DNA of 34,364 nucleotides, from NCBI GenBank assembly GCA_004356955.1, contig SMXS01000122.1, forward strand, positions 1-34,364. Direction: 5' to 3'. Every line of letters begins with the position of its first letter. The stretch's first letter is position 1. The stretch is from Alphaproteobacteria bacterium (GTDB lineage Bacteria > Pseudomonadota > Alphaproteobacteria > SMXS01). The position numbers and the translations under genes are program-made. Below, in pieces: positions 19,029 through 28,964 of this stretch. The notes below the pieces were generated by a model, which was not told the origin of the DNA, ran no database searches, and saw only the letters and a list, made by a program, of their open reading frames with translations.

Positions 19029-20523
19029 AATTGTCGCCGGGCAGCGCATCGATCAGCGGTTCATCTTCAAATTCCAGGAAGTCGTATTCGTCGATTTCCT
19101 CTTCAATTCCAAAGTCGTATCGGTCGTCTGGGACGAACTCCAAATCTATACCAATGTCGTCCTCGGGGTTTGGCGACAATGGCGTAGCCAGGGGCGGTGG
19201 GATATCACCGCCGACGACCCGCATGCCTTCTGGCCTGATCTCGATAATGGCCAGTCTTCGTTGTGCCGTCCCATCATCGCCAAATTTAAAGACACCATCA
19301 ATGCCGGAAAAACCGCGCGGATTGGTCAGGGCATCGGGCCCAAATGGTTGATAGACATCCAGGCGCAACAGGGTTGCGGCCAGTGCCGTGGCGTCATAGG
19401 CCAGGCTGGCAATGCGTGGCGGAGTGTTGCCATAAATCGTGTTGTATCGTTCAGAAAAACTGGCCGCTGCCTGGGGCACGGGTCCTGCAAACAACGCCCC
19501 ATACAGGGCGGGTTCCAGGTGCAGGCCGGGGTCATCCCATACACCGGTGCCCAAAAATTGCACGATTTTGGGGTCGATTTCATAATAGGGCAGCAAGGGT
19601 GCGATACTGCGGATCATACGACCACCAGCAATCATCAAGACCGCGTCATAGGATAGGTTGCCAAGTACCTCTGTTTTGTTGAGGCGCCCCCGCATTTCCC
19701 GGGCCAGATCGTCATCAGCGCCAAAGCTGCGCAAAAACTTGACCTCTTCAAGCAGGGCGGTTCGGCGCTTGTCATAATTTGCCAGGCGTTTGACGGAATC
19801 GATAGGCGAGTCATCGCCTTCGGCATAAAACTCTACCTGAACAAGTTCTGCCCTTCTTTTGGTGATGGCCGCCCGGTAGGCATCCAACATGCGATTGCCC
19901 GCTGTTGTCTGGGGCAAGAATGCCGCAAAGCGGGTTTTGCCCATCGAAATCGCATGGCCGACGACATCGTCGATCTGTTGTTCGGGGGTAAAGCCCATAA
20001 TGTAGACGCCCTGCCCGGCCACCGACCGATCTGTGGAAAACCCGATGATCGGGATGCCATTGGTTTGCGCACGCGCCTTGATGGCCTGAATGGATGCCGA
20101 GAAGACCGGCCCCAGCACCAGATGCGCACCACTGGTAATGGCTTGTTCCATGGCCGCCGCTGCCCCCTCGGGCGTGCCTTTTGTATCGATTGGCAAAAGT
20201 GTCAGTCGGTCGACATGGGTATCAAACAGCCCAATCTGGGCGGCGTTCAGCAATGATCTTCCCAACTCTGCAAAGCGGCCGCTCAGGGGGATCAACAAGG
20301 CAACACGGGCTTCACCCGCGCCGACAGATTTTGTCTCGAACGGGGGTGGGACCAGAGGGACCAGTGCCGACGGTCTGACCAAGATGGGTTTTGGTGCAGG
20401 GGCTGGGGTTGGGACGCTGGCCTGCCGGCTACCAAAGCCACCTGCGCACGAGGCCAACAGCATCGTTGCTGCCATCAAAAAAAACAGGCAGAAGTGGACC
20501 GGTCGGGCGTGGTCTGCGAACAT
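18973..20523 (-). CDS. LppC/LpoA-like penicillin-binding protein activator (type-1 periplasmic binding fold lipoprotein)
   Basis: 516 aa; lipobox LLASCAGG; VALLIPLSGRFAELGRSLLNAAQIGLFD...LVLGPVFSASIQAIKARAQTNGIPIIGFSTDRSVAG; adjacent to rsmI-yraN. Confidence 0.9.
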   Translation of the reverse strand: MFADHARPVHFCLFFLMAATMLLASCAGGFGSRQASVPTPAPAPKPILVRPSALVPLVPPPFETKSVGAGEARVALLIPLSGRFAELGRSLLNAAQIGLFDTHVDRLTLLPIDTKGTPEGAAAAMEQAITSGAHLVLGPVFSASIQAIKARAQTNGIPIIGFSTDRSVAGQGVYIMGFTPEQQIDDVVGHAISMGKTRFAAFLPQTTAGNRMLDAYRAAITKRRAELVQVEFYAEGDDSPIDSVKRLANYDKRRTALLEEVKFLRSFGADDDLAREMRGRLNKTEVLGNLSYDAVLMIAGGRMIRSIAPLLPYYEIDPKIVQFLGTGVWDDPGLHLEPALYGALFAGPVPQAAASFSERYNTIYGNTPPRIASLAYDATALAATLLRLDVYQPFGPDALTNPRGFSGIDGVFKFGDDGTAQRRLAIIEIRPEGMRVVGGDIPPPLATPLSPNPEDDIGIDLEFVPDDRYDFGIEEEIDEYDFLEFEDEPLIDALPGDNSMPAVPPSESSTPQFPLD

Positions 20524-20589
20524 TCGTAAACTGGCTCAGCACATAGGATGGCGGGCATGCCATCGGGTTAATTTGGAGACGCTTAAAAC

Positions 20590-21474
20590 ATGGAAGTTCC
20601 TGATCCACAAGTCAATCTGGCGAACGGCCTGTTTGTCGTCGCGACGCCCATTGGCAATTTGCGCGATGTGACTCTGCGGGCGCTTGATGTGCTGAACGGG
20701 GTCGACCTGATCGCCTGTGAAGATACCCGCATTACCAGCCGTCTGTTGACGCGCTATGGCATCAACACACCAATGGTTGCCCATCACGAACACAATGCCG
20801 CTGCCGTGCGTCCCCGATTGCTTGGCGCGTTGGACGCCGGCGAGAAAGTCGCGCTGGTCAGTGATGCGGGGACGCCCCTGATTTCGGACCCCGGGTACAA
20901 ATTGGTGCGTGAAGCCGCAGCCGCTGGCCATCGAATTATTCCGGTACCGGGCGCTTCGGCCACCCTGGCTGCCTTGTCGGCGGCTGGGGTGCCGACCGAT
21001 CGCTTTCTGTTTGTCGGCTTTCTGCCGGAAAAGCAGGTGGCCAGGCAAAAAGCCTTGCGAGCCCTGATTGGCGAGGACGCGACACTGGTTATTTACGAAT
21101 CGGCTCGGCGCTTGCCGGCATCCATCAAAGACATGGCGGCAAACCTGCCCGGCCGCGAGGTCGTCGTGGCCCGCGAACTGACCAAACGATTTGAAGAATT
21201 TGTGCGTGGCGATATTCAAGAGGTTTGCGACCATTACCAAAGGGCCGGGCCACCCAAAGGGGAAGTAGTGGTTTTGCTAGGTCCACCCCCTGTCGAAGAG
21301 GTGTCCAACGCGTCTGTTGATGCGGCCTTGAGGGCTATTTTGGATGATGTGGGTGTCAAAGCAGCATCATCGGCCGTGGCGGCCCTGACGGGTCAACCCA
21401 AGCGGGATATTTATGCCCGGGCCCTCAAATTGACCAAATCTGCTGATCCCGCCAATTCTACTGATCCTAAATGA
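20590..21474 (+). CDS. rsmI: 16S rRNA (cytidine(1402)-2'-O)-methyltransferase
   Basis: GLFVVATPIGNLRDVTLRALDVLNGVDLIACEDTRITSRLLTRYGI...LVSDAGTPLISDPGYKLVREAAAAGHRIIPVPGASATLAALSAAGVPTDRFLFVGFLP. Confidence 0.97.
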   Translation: MEVPDPQVNLANGLFVVATPIGNLRDVTLRALDVLNGVDLIACEDTRITSRLLTRYGINTPMVAHHEHNAAAVRPRLLGALDAGEKVALVSDAGTPLISDPGYKLVREAAAAGHRIIPVPGASATLAALSAAGVPTDRFLFVGFLPEKQVARQKALRALIGEDATLVIYESARRLPASIKDMAANLPGREVVVARELTKRFEEFVRGDIQEVCDHYQRAGPPKGEVVVLLGPPPVEEVSNASVDAALRAILDDVGVKAASSAVAALTGQPKRDIYARALKLTKSADPANSTDPK

Positions 21475-21845
21475 CGAATACCCGATCCCGGCAACTGGCG
21501 CGAAAGCGCGGTCTCAGGGCCGAGGCCCTGTGTGCGCTGATACTGCGGTTGCAGGGATATCGGATTTTGGACCGCAACTGGCGCGTACCGGTGGGCGAGG
21601 TCGACATCATTGCGCGTCGGGGCAAGGTTCTGGCCTTTGTCGAGGTGAAAACCCGTGATACAGAAGATGCCGCATTTGAGGCGGTGTCCCTAAAACAGCG
21701 TCAACGCATTGAAAAAGCAGTAGGTGCATATCTGGCCATGCATCCAGAGTGTGCGAATTTGCACGCACGCTTTGATGTAATGGCCGTTGCCCCCTGGCGC
21801 TGGCCCGCGCATATTCAGGCTGCTTGGGGTTGGACTAACGTCTGA
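21471..21845 (+). CDS. yraN: UPF0102 YraN-family protein
   Basis: [76 protein letters not shown] overlap with rsmI. Confidence 0.93.
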   Translation: MTNTRSRQLARKRGLRAEALCALILRLQGYRILDRNWRVPVGEVDIIARRGKVLAFVEVKTRDTEDAAFEAVSLKQRQRIEKAVGAYLAMHPECANLHARFDVMAVAPWRWPAHIQAAWGWTNV

Positions 21846-21885
21846 CCCCGTGCGCAGGGGTCCAGACCCGGAGGAGAAAGACCAA

Positions 21886-22824
21886 GTGACATTGTCCGTT
21901 GCGATCCAAATGGACCCAATCCAAACAGTTGATATAGATGGCGACAGTACTTTTGCGCTGGCGCTGGAAGCGCAGTCGCGCGGGCATTCACTGTTCTTCT
22001 ATTTACCCAGGAACCTTTCCCTGCGCGATAATGTGGTGGTCGCCCGTGGCCAGGATATGACTGTCCGGCGTGAACTGGGCAATCATGTGACCCTGGGCGA
22101 GGAACGCCAGATTGACCTGTCGACCATGGATGTGGTGCTGCTGCGCCAGGACCCGCCTTTTGATATGGGCTATATCACCACGACCCATTTGCTGGAGCGC
22201 ATCCACCCGAAAACCCTGGTGGTGAACGACCCGGCCCAGGTGCGCAATGCGCCCGAAAAGATATTGGTCACCGAATTTCCCGACCTGATGCCAGAAACGC
22301 TGATCACCGCCAACAAAGACGACATCGTCGCGTTTCGGGCCGAATACAAAGACATCATCATGAAGCCGCTTTACGGCAATGGTGGCGCTGGTGTGTTCCG
22401 TGTTCGACAAGGCGATGAGAATTTGAATGCACTGTTCGAGATGTTCGAGCAATTTTACCGCGAGCCGATCATTGTCCAGCGCTATCTGCCCGAGGTTCGT
22501 CAGGGCGATAAACGCATCATCCTGGTCGATGGCAAAGCGGCGGGCGTGATTAATCGGATACCCGCCGAGGGTGAAACGCGGTCCAACATGCATGTTGGTG
22601 GCGTCGCTGAAAAGTCAGGCATGACGACCCGCGATCATGAAATATGCGAGGTCATTGGCCCCATGTTGTCGGAACGCGGGCTGATATTCGTCGGCATTGA
22701 TGTCATTGGTGACTATCTGACAGAGATTAACGTGACGTCACCCACCGGCATTCAGGAGATAGACCGTTATGACGGCGTCAACCTGTCTGGCCAAATCTGG
22801 GATGCTATCGAGGCCCGACGCTAA
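21886..22824 (+). CDS. gshB: Glutathione synthase (GTG start preferred)
   Basis: [42 protein letters not shown]...[22 protein letters not shown]...[13 protein letters not shown]...[30 protein letters not shown]; in-frame GTG at 21886 preceded by GGAGGAG. Confidence 0.95.
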   Translation: MTLSVAIQMDPIQTVDIDGDSTFALALEAQSRGHSLFFYLPRNLSLRDNVVVARGQDMTVRRELGNHVTLGEERQIDLSTMDVVLLRQDPPFDMGYITTTHLLERIHPKTLVVNDPAQVRNAPEKILVTEFPDLMPETLITANKDDIVAFRAEYKDIIMKPLYGNGGAGVFRVRQGDENLNALFEMFEQFYREPIIVQRYLPEVRQGDKRIILVDGKAAGVINRIPAEGETRSNMHVGGVAEKSGMTTRDHEICEVIGPMLSERGLIFVGIDVIGDYLTEINVTSPTGIQEIDRYDGVNLSGQIWDAIEARR

Positions 22825-22881
22825 ACAGGTATGGCGCTAAAAAGGTCCATTGCAAAATAAACCAGCAAAACGAGGGAACAG

Positions 22882-25197
22882 ATGAGTAATTGGGTAAGTA
22901 ATTATGTTCATAGCCTTTTTCGGTTTCGTTGGCTTGTTTTGTTGGGGGTCATTGCAGTAACGGCGCTGGCGCTGTATGGCGCCACCTACCTGACCTTCAA
23001 GGGAGACTACCGCATCTTTTTTGGGGATGACAATCCTCAACTACAGGCGCATGACGCCTTGGAGCGGAAATATACCAAAGCCGATAACATCCTGTTTGTC
23101 ATCCAGCCCCATGAGGGCACGGTATTCAACCGCGATGTGCTGGTTGCCGTTGCATGGCTGTCCGAGGAATCCTGGTATATGCCCCTTGCTCTGCGGGTGG
23201 ATTCACTTTCAACCTATCAGCACACTCGGGCCGAGGGAGACGATCTGACAGTCGAGGCCATTGCTCAATATCCGCAGGAAATGAGCGATGAGGACATTGC
23301 CTATTTGCGCGACGTCGCCCTGAACGAACCCTTCCTGGCGGGTAAAGCAATTGCTTTGGATGAGCGCACAACGGCGGTTGCGGTCACCTTCCAACTACCC
23401 GATACCACGGGCACGATCGCCAATGAAATAGCGGTCTCGGCGCGGGAAATTCAGGCCAGGGCACGCGAGAAGTACCCAGATCTTCGTATTGAGTTGACCG
23501 GCACGATCATGCTCAATAACTCGTTTTCAGAAGTCGCGTTCAACGATTTTACGACCCTGTTCCCTTTGATGCTGTTGCTGCTGGTTGTCACCATCTTATG
23601 GTTTCTGCGATCGGCCTGGGCAGCGCTGGCCACCCTCATTGTGGTGTTGCTGTCGGCCGCCGTCGGTTATGGCGGGGCGGGCTGGATGGGGCTGTTTATC
23701 AGCGCGCCGACCTCAAATTGTTTTGTTATTATCCTGACGGTGGCAGTGGCGGATTCGATCCATCTGTTGATCACCCTGTTCAAGCAAATGCGCCTGGGCA
23801 TGTCAAAAAGGGATGCCATGGCGGAAAGCATGCGGTTGAACATGCAGCCGGTGTTCCTCACCAGCCTGACGACGGCCATCGGGTTCCTTAGCCTGAATTT
23901 TGCCGACGCGCCGCCCATTCAGCATTTGGGCACAATTTCGGCCATTGGGACGATAGCAGCCTATTTCTATTCGGTCGTCCTTTTGCCAATCCTGATAGAC
24001 TTTCTGCCGGTCAAGGCACACGACACAGCGCACAAAGACGAAGCTGTTCTGACCCGTATCGTTGAATTTGTTATCGGCCATAGCCGAAAAATCATCGTCG
24101 GGACCATTGGCTTGTTGGCGGTTTCGATCGCCTTTTTGCCACAGATCATTGTGAACGATAAATTTGTCGAGTTTTTCTCGACCAATATGGACTTCCGCAA
24201 CGCCTCAGACTTTGCTACCGAAAACCTGACCGGCATTTACATAGTCGAGTTTTCTCTGGGCTCTGGTGAAAGCGGCGGCATTGCAGAGCCCAGCTATCTG
24301 CAGAATCTGCAAGATTTTGAAGACTGGATCATGGCCTACCCCACCTATGGGCCTACGGGCGGCGGCGTCCAGCACGTGAACGACTTCAACTTCGTCATGA
24401 AAAAGCTGAACAAAAGCATGAATGGCGACGATCCCAGTTTCTACAGATTGCCTGAACAGCGCGACCTGGCGGCGCAATATCTGTTGATGTATGAGATGTC
24501 TCTGCCAGAAGGCCAGGATTTGAATAATCAGATCAATGTCGACAAGTCTTCAACCCGGGTATCGGTTACCTTGGGTGATGTTGCCAGTTCCTATATGCGC
24601 AAATTCTCTGCCGATGGTGAACAATGGCTGATCGACAACAAGCCGGCGGCCATGGTGTCCAAGGGCAGTGGCGTGCCCATCATGTTTTCCTTCCTGACAG
24701 AGCGCAACGTATTGGACATGATCAAGGGAACTGGCATTGCGTTTATTTTGATCTCGATCGTCTTGATGCTGGCGCTCAAGAGCTTTCGCATAGGGTTGAT
24801 CAGCCTGTTGCCGAATTTTCTGCCCCCCATCGTGGTGTTCGGATTTTGGTCGATGCTTTATGGTGAAATTGGCCTCTATGCGGCTTTTGTCACGGCGACG
24901 GCTCTGGGCCTGATCGTCGACTTCACAGTGCATTTCCTCAGCAAGTATTTGCGCGCCCGACGAGAGAAGGACCTGGGTGCTGAAGAGGGTATTCGATACG
25001 CTATGGCCAATGTTGGCAGTGCCCTTTGGGTCACAGCAGCGGTCCTGATAACCGGCTTCATGGCCTTGACCCTGTCTGATTTCCTCATTAACTCCTTAAT
25101 GGGATTATTGACGGCGATGATTATAGCTGTGGCACTTGTATTTGATTTTCTATTTTTACCGGCACTGTTATTGGTGTTTGATAAGAAAAAAAGGTGA
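22882..25197 (+). CDS. RND superfamily (MMPL-type, COG1033-like) exporter
   Basis: 771 aa; two hydrophobic halves, each a large extracytoplasmic loop followed by a multi-TM block (e.g. TTLFPLMLLLLVVTILWFLRSAWAALATLIVVLLSAAVGYGGAGW...NCFVIILTVAVADSIHLLITLFKQMRLG). Confidence 0.9.
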   Translation: MSNWVSNYVHSLFRFRWLVLLGVIAVTALALYGATYLTFKGDYRIFFGDDNPQLQAHDALERKYTKADNILFVIQPHEGTVFNRDVLVAVAWLSEESWYMPLALRVDSLSTYQHTRAEGDDLTVEAIAQYPQEMSDEDIAYLRDVALNEPFLAGKAIALDERTTAVAVTFQLPDTTGTIANEIAVSAREIQARAREKYPDLRIELTGTIMLNNSFSEVAFNDFTTLFPLMLLLLVVTILWFLRSAWAALATLIVVLLSAAVGYGGAGWMGLFISAPTSNCFVIILTVAVADSIHLLITLFKQMRLGMSKRDAMAESMRLNMQPVFLTSLTTAIGFLSLNFADAPPIQHLGTISAIGTIAAYFYSVVLLPILIDFLPVKAHDTAHKDEAVLTRIVEFVIGHSRKIIVGTIGLLAVSIAFLPQIIVNDKFVEFFSTNMDFRNASDFATENLTGIYIVEFSLGSGESGGIAEPSYLQNLQDFEDWIMAYPTYGPTGGGVQHVNDFNFVMKKLNKSMNGDDPSFYRLPEQRDLAAQYLLMYEMSLPEGQDLNNQINVDKSSTRVSVTLGDVASSYMRKFSADGEQWLIDNKPAAMVSKGSGVPIMFSFLTERNVLDMIKGTGIAFILISIVLMLALKSFRIGLISLLPNFLPPIVVFGFWSMLYGEIGLYAAFVTATALGLIVDFTVHFLSKYLRARREKDLGAEEGIRYAMANVGSALWVTAAVLITGFMALTLSDFLINSLMGLLTAMIIAVALVFDFLFLPALLLVFDKKKR

Positions 25198-25205
25198 GTA
25201 GTAAC

Positions 25206-26102
25206 ATGAAATTGGCAAGATTTTGGACCTTCACCCTTGTTGCAACGTTCGGCCTGATAGCCGGACTAAATAGCGCGAATGCGGCTGGCGTGCCCGTCGA
25301 AGAAGGGGTGCGTATCGCCACAGAAGTGGCCAACAGATGCAAAGAAACTCTCGACGTAGCGACACTGGCGGATGCTGTTTCCCGAGGGACGGCGATCGCC
25401 CTGGCGACCGAGGAATATGACCAGGGATTTGGTGACGTAGAATCAGAAATGCATATGGTCCTCTATAACCGCCACGGCGAAAGCGCCGAGCGCGACTTGC
25501 GCCAGCACACGCTCGAAATGGTAGGCTTGGATGTTGGTGACAAATCCATGATCATCTTTGATCGGCCGCGCGATGTCGCGGGCATGGCCATGCTGACCTA
25601 TGCCAAAATACTGGAGGCCGATGATCAGTGGATGTACATGCCGGCGATCAAGCGCGTAAAGCGCATCTCATCCAAAAACAAATCCGGCCCTTTTATGGGA
25701 AGTGAATTCGCATTTGAAGATTTCTCAGGCCAGGAATTTGGTAAATATTCCTATCGCTACCTTCGCGACGAACCATGCCCCGATGACGAAAGCCTGACCT
25801 GCCATGTGGTGGAACGCTATCCGCTTTATGAGAATTCTGGCTACGTGAAACAGATTGGTTGGTCTGACGACATGCACCGTGGCCGCCGGACCGAGTTTTA
25901 CAATCGCCGCTGCGACTTGCTGAAGGTCATGGTCGCCAGCGACTTCCGCCAGTATCTGGACCATTACTGGCGCGCCCACAAATTGCGTATGGAAAACCAG
26001 CTGACGGGTAAGGCAACAGACCTGACGTGGGACGACTTCACCTTCAATGTTGGCCTGACAGATGCGGACTTCACCCAGAACAGCCTGAAGCGCGCACGCT
26101 AG
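25206..26102 (+). CDS. LolA-like outer membrane lipoprotein-sorting family protein (PF17131-like)
   Basis: Signal peptide MKLARFWTFTLVATFGLIAGLNSANAA; MIIFDRPRDVAGMAMLTYAKILEADDQWMYMPAIKRVKRISSKNKSGPFMGSEFAFEDFSGQEFGKYSYRYL. Confidence 0.88.
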   Translation: MKLARFWTFTLVATFGLIAGLNSANAAGVPVEEGVRIATEVANRCKETLDVATLADAVSRGTAIALATEEYDQGFGDVESEMHMVLYNRHGESAERDLRQHTLEMVGLDVGDKSMIIFDRPRDVAGMAMLTYAKILEADDQWMYMPAIKRVKRISSKNKSGPFMGSEFAFEDFSGQEFGKYSYRYLRDEPCPDDESLTCHVVERYPLYENSGYVKQIGWSDDMHRGRRTEFYNRRCDLLKVMVASDFRQYLDHYWRAHKLRMENQLTGKATDLTWDDFTFNVGLTDADFTQNSLKRAR

Positions 26103-26139
26103 AACGATCAGGGGCTGAAAGGGAGGCGTCGCCACGGCG

Positions 26140-27351
26140 ATGAGAAGGCTTTGCACGGCATTGTTGGTCGCGACTTTTGGTGTGCTGGGCACGCTGTCAA
26201 GCGCAAGCGCCGAGGCTGATTTTCAGCTTGAGGGTAATATCGAGCTTGAGGGTCGCTTTTTTACCAATGGCATCGACCAGGATGGCCGGCATGATCCCAA
26301 TGTGTCGGTCTCATTCGACCCGATCCTGATCATGTTATTGGACCGTCGCAAACACACATTCACATTTAATCCCTATTTCCGGTGGGACAGCAATGATGGC
26401 AAGCGCACTCATTTTGACATTCGCCAGGCCAGTTGGATTGGTGCATTTGGTAATTGGGAATTCCATGTCGGGATCGACAAGGTGTTCTGGGGGGTTACAG
26501 AGGCAGCCCATCTGGTCGATATTATCAACCAGGATGACGCGGTCGAAGACATCGACGGCGAAGACAAATTGGGGCAACCACTGGTTTCGGCGTCTTATTG
26601 GAGCCAATATGGCACGCTGACGGCCTACATCATGCCCTACTTTAGAGAGCGCACCTTCGCCGGTGTCGATGGTCGGCCCACGGCGCCCCTACCGGTTGAT
26701 ACGGATAATCCTATTTTTGCGTCCGGAACCAATAATTGGCACCCGGACTGGGCTGTACGGTATCAACATTCGTTCAGTGTTTTTGACGTTGCAGCGTCCT
26801 ATTTCAGCGGTTTCAGTCGTACGCCAGAACTTGTGCTTGGATTAGACGATACCGGGCAGCCGGTGGTTCGGCCTTTTTACGACACCATCAAACAAGTGGG
26901 CCTGGAAATGCAGGCCACGGTCGGTGCCTGGTTGTTCAAGTTTGAAGGCATAAACGTCAATCCTACGAACGACCTGACCTATCAGTCTTTTGCCGCAGGG
27001 TTCGAATATACGTTCTACCAGGCCTTTGGGACCTACGGCGACATCGGCATTATATCGGAATATCTATGGGACAGCCGCGGACAGAGCGGACCATCTTTTA
27101 CTGAAAGCGACTTGTTTTTTGGGATTCGGTGGGAAGGCAATGATGTTGCGACAACCAGAATTCTGGCTGGCATGATCTTTGACCTGGACACAAGTGCCAA
27201 GACATTCTTCATCGAGGCCAGCCGTCGTATCGGTGATCGATGGCGCATTACGCTCGATGGCCGGTTCTTCCTTTCAGTACCCATAGGTGACCCAGCCTAT
27301 GTTTTCCGGCGAGATGACTTCATCCAACTGCGACTGGCGCGGTTCTTTTAA
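26140..27351 (+). CDS. Outer-membrane beta-barrel-type hypothetical protein, third gene of the RND/LolA-like module
   Basis: 403 aa; signal peptide MRRLCTALLVATFGVLGTLSSASAEA; amphipathic strand pattern throughout; C-terminus ...YVFRRDDFIQLRLARFF ends in Phe as in many outer membrane proteins. Confidence 0.72.
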   Translation: MRRLCTALLVATFGVLGTLSSASAEADFQLEGNIELEGRFFTNGIDQDGRHDPNVSVSFDPILIMLLDRRKHTFTFNPYFRWDSNDGKRTHFDIRQASWIGAFGNWEFHVGIDKVFWGVTEAAHLVDIINQDDAVEDIDGEDKLGQPLVSASYWSQYGTLTAYIMPYFRERTFAGVDGRPTAPLPVDTDNPIFASGTNNWHPDWAVRYQHSFSVFDVAASYFSGFSRTPELVLGLDDTGQPVVRPFYDTIKQVGLEMQATVGAWLFKFEGINVNPTNDLTYQSFAAGFEYTFYQAFGTYGDIGIISEYLWDSRGQSGPSFTESDLFFGIRWEGNDVATTRILAGMIFDLDTSAKTFFIEASRRIGDRWRITLDGRFFLSVPIGDPAYVFRRDDFIQLRLARFF

Positions 27352-27452
27352 CCCCGCTTATTGGGCAATTGCCTAAATACGTCTTATCTCATACAGATAG
27401 AGAACATATTTTCGCCACCATCAATCGATGGTCGCTATAGGAATAGATTGCC

Positions 27453-28964
27453 ATGGTCGCCCATATTCGCACCGTTTCCTTCTTTGGGGTTGAGGCCCGA
27501 CCCGTTGATGTCCAGGTTCAGGTGATGTCCGGATTGCCCGCCTTCACCATCGTTGGCCTGCCAGACAAGGCGGTGGCCGAATCAAAAGAACGCGTGCGCG
27601 GGGCCCTCAGTGCGATTGGCCTGGCGCTGCCGGCCCGGCGCATCACAGTTAATCTGGCGCCCGCAGACATGCCCAAGGAAGGCAGCCACTTTGACCTGCC
27701 CATTGCGCTGGGGATGCTGTCCGCCATGGGTGTGTTGCCAGCGGACGAAATGCAGCAATTTTGTGTCTTGGGCGAGTTGGGCCTCGATGGGTCTATCATG
27801 GCCGTCAATGGCGTGTTGCCCGCCGCGATCGCAGCCCATGCAGAGGGCCTGGATCTGATATGCCCGGCGGCCTGCGGTGGTGAGGCGGCCTGGGCCGGTG
27901 GTGGCGAAGTGCTGGCACCCGATCATCTGATCGCCCTCGTCAACCACATCAAAGGCACCCAGGTATTGTCACCGCCCAAACCCGAAATTGCCGTAGAGCC
28001 GGCAAGCCTGGTCGACATGCGCGATATCAAGGGCCAGGAAAGCGCCAAAAGAGCGCTCGAGATTACGGCGGCTGGTGGCCACAATCTGTTGCTGGTGGGC
28101 CCACCGGGTGCGGGTAAAAGCTTGCTGGCCGCGCGATTGCCCGGTCTGTTGCCACCGATGGAGGCGCAAGAGGCCCTCGAGGTGTCGATGATTGCCTCGG
28201 TTGCAGGTACCTTGCGGGACGGGCGCTTGATCCAGGCGCGTCCCTTTAGGGCACCGCATCATTCGGCCTCGATGCCCGCACTTGTCGGCGGGGGCCATAA
28301 GGCCAAGCCAGGCGAAGTATCGCTGGCGCATAATGGCGTGTTGTTTTTGGACGAGCGGCCCGAATTTTCTCGCCAGGCTCTCGATTCGTTGCGTCAGCCG
28401 CTCGAAAGTGGCGAGGCTGTCATTGCCCGGGCCAATGCCCATGTGACCTACCCCGCAGATGTGCAGTTGATCGCGGCCATGAATCCCTGCCGTTGTGGCT
28501 ATCTGGGTGACCACGAACTGGCTTGCACCCGGGCCCCAAAATGCGCCATTGATTATCAATCCAAAATTTCCGGCCCCCTTTATGACCGGATCGATCTGCA
28601 TGTAGAGGTCCCACCAGTGAGCGCGTCAGAGCTAAGCCAGGTCAATGATTCTGAACCAACAGCCGTGGTCGTGGCCCGAGTGGCGCGTGCCCGTCAGATC
28701 CAGCTAGACAGATTTGCCGAACTGGGCTCCGCAGTGCGAATCAACGCGCGTGCAGACGGCCAGCTTTTAGCGACGATTGCTGTGCCGGTTGGTGATGCCC
28801 AGACGCTGCTAGAGGACGCGACGGACCGCATGCGCCTGAGTGCGCGCGGTTATCACCGTGTATTGCGGGTTGCCCGTACCATTGCCGACCTGGATGGTCG
28901 CACAGATATTAATCGCACCCATATTGCCGAGGCATTGTCCTACCGACGCATGCAGATCCGGTGA
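27453..28964 (+). CDS. YifB/ComM family Mg chelatase-like AAA ATPase
   Basis: 503 aa; MVAHIRTVSFFGVEARPVDVQVQVMSGLPAFTIVGLPDKAVAESKERVRGALSAIGLALPARRITVNLAPADMPKEGSHFDLPIALG; Walker A GPPGAGKS; FRAPHHSASMPALVGGG; NPCRCGYLGD. Confidence 0.96.
   Translation: MVAHIRTVSFFGVEARPVDVQVQVMSGLPAFTIVGLPDKAVAESKERVRGALSAIGLALPARRITVNLAPADMPKEGSHFDLPIALGMLSAMGVLPADEMQQFCVLGELGLDGSIMAVNGVLPAAIAAHAEGLDLICPAACGGEAAWAGGGEVLAPDHLIALVNHIKGTQVLSPPKPEIAVEPASLVDMRDIKGQESAKRALEITAAGGHNLLLVGPPGAGKSLLAARLPGLLPPMEAQEALEVSMIASVAGTLRDGRLIQARPFRAPHHSASMPALVGGGHKAKPGEVSLAHNGVLFLDERPEFSRQALDSLRQPLESGEAVIARANAHVTYPADVQLIAAMNPCRCGYLGDHELACTRAPKCAIDYQSKISGPLYDRIDLHVEVPPVSASELSQVNDSEPTAVVVARVARARQIQLDRFAELGSAVRINARADGQLLATIAVPVGDAQTLLEDATDRMRLSARGYHRVLRVARTIADLDGRTDINRTHIAEALSYRRMQIR

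Noticed and set aside
20547-20564. GATGGC-gggcat-GCCATC in the lppC/rsmI divergent region
   Set aside because: A 6-bp stem in a short intergenic region; no supporting evidence for function.
27417-27432. Palindrome ACCATC-aatc-GATGGT just upstream of the comM-like gene
   Set aside because: Only a 6-bp stem; too short to distinguish from chance without comparative data.
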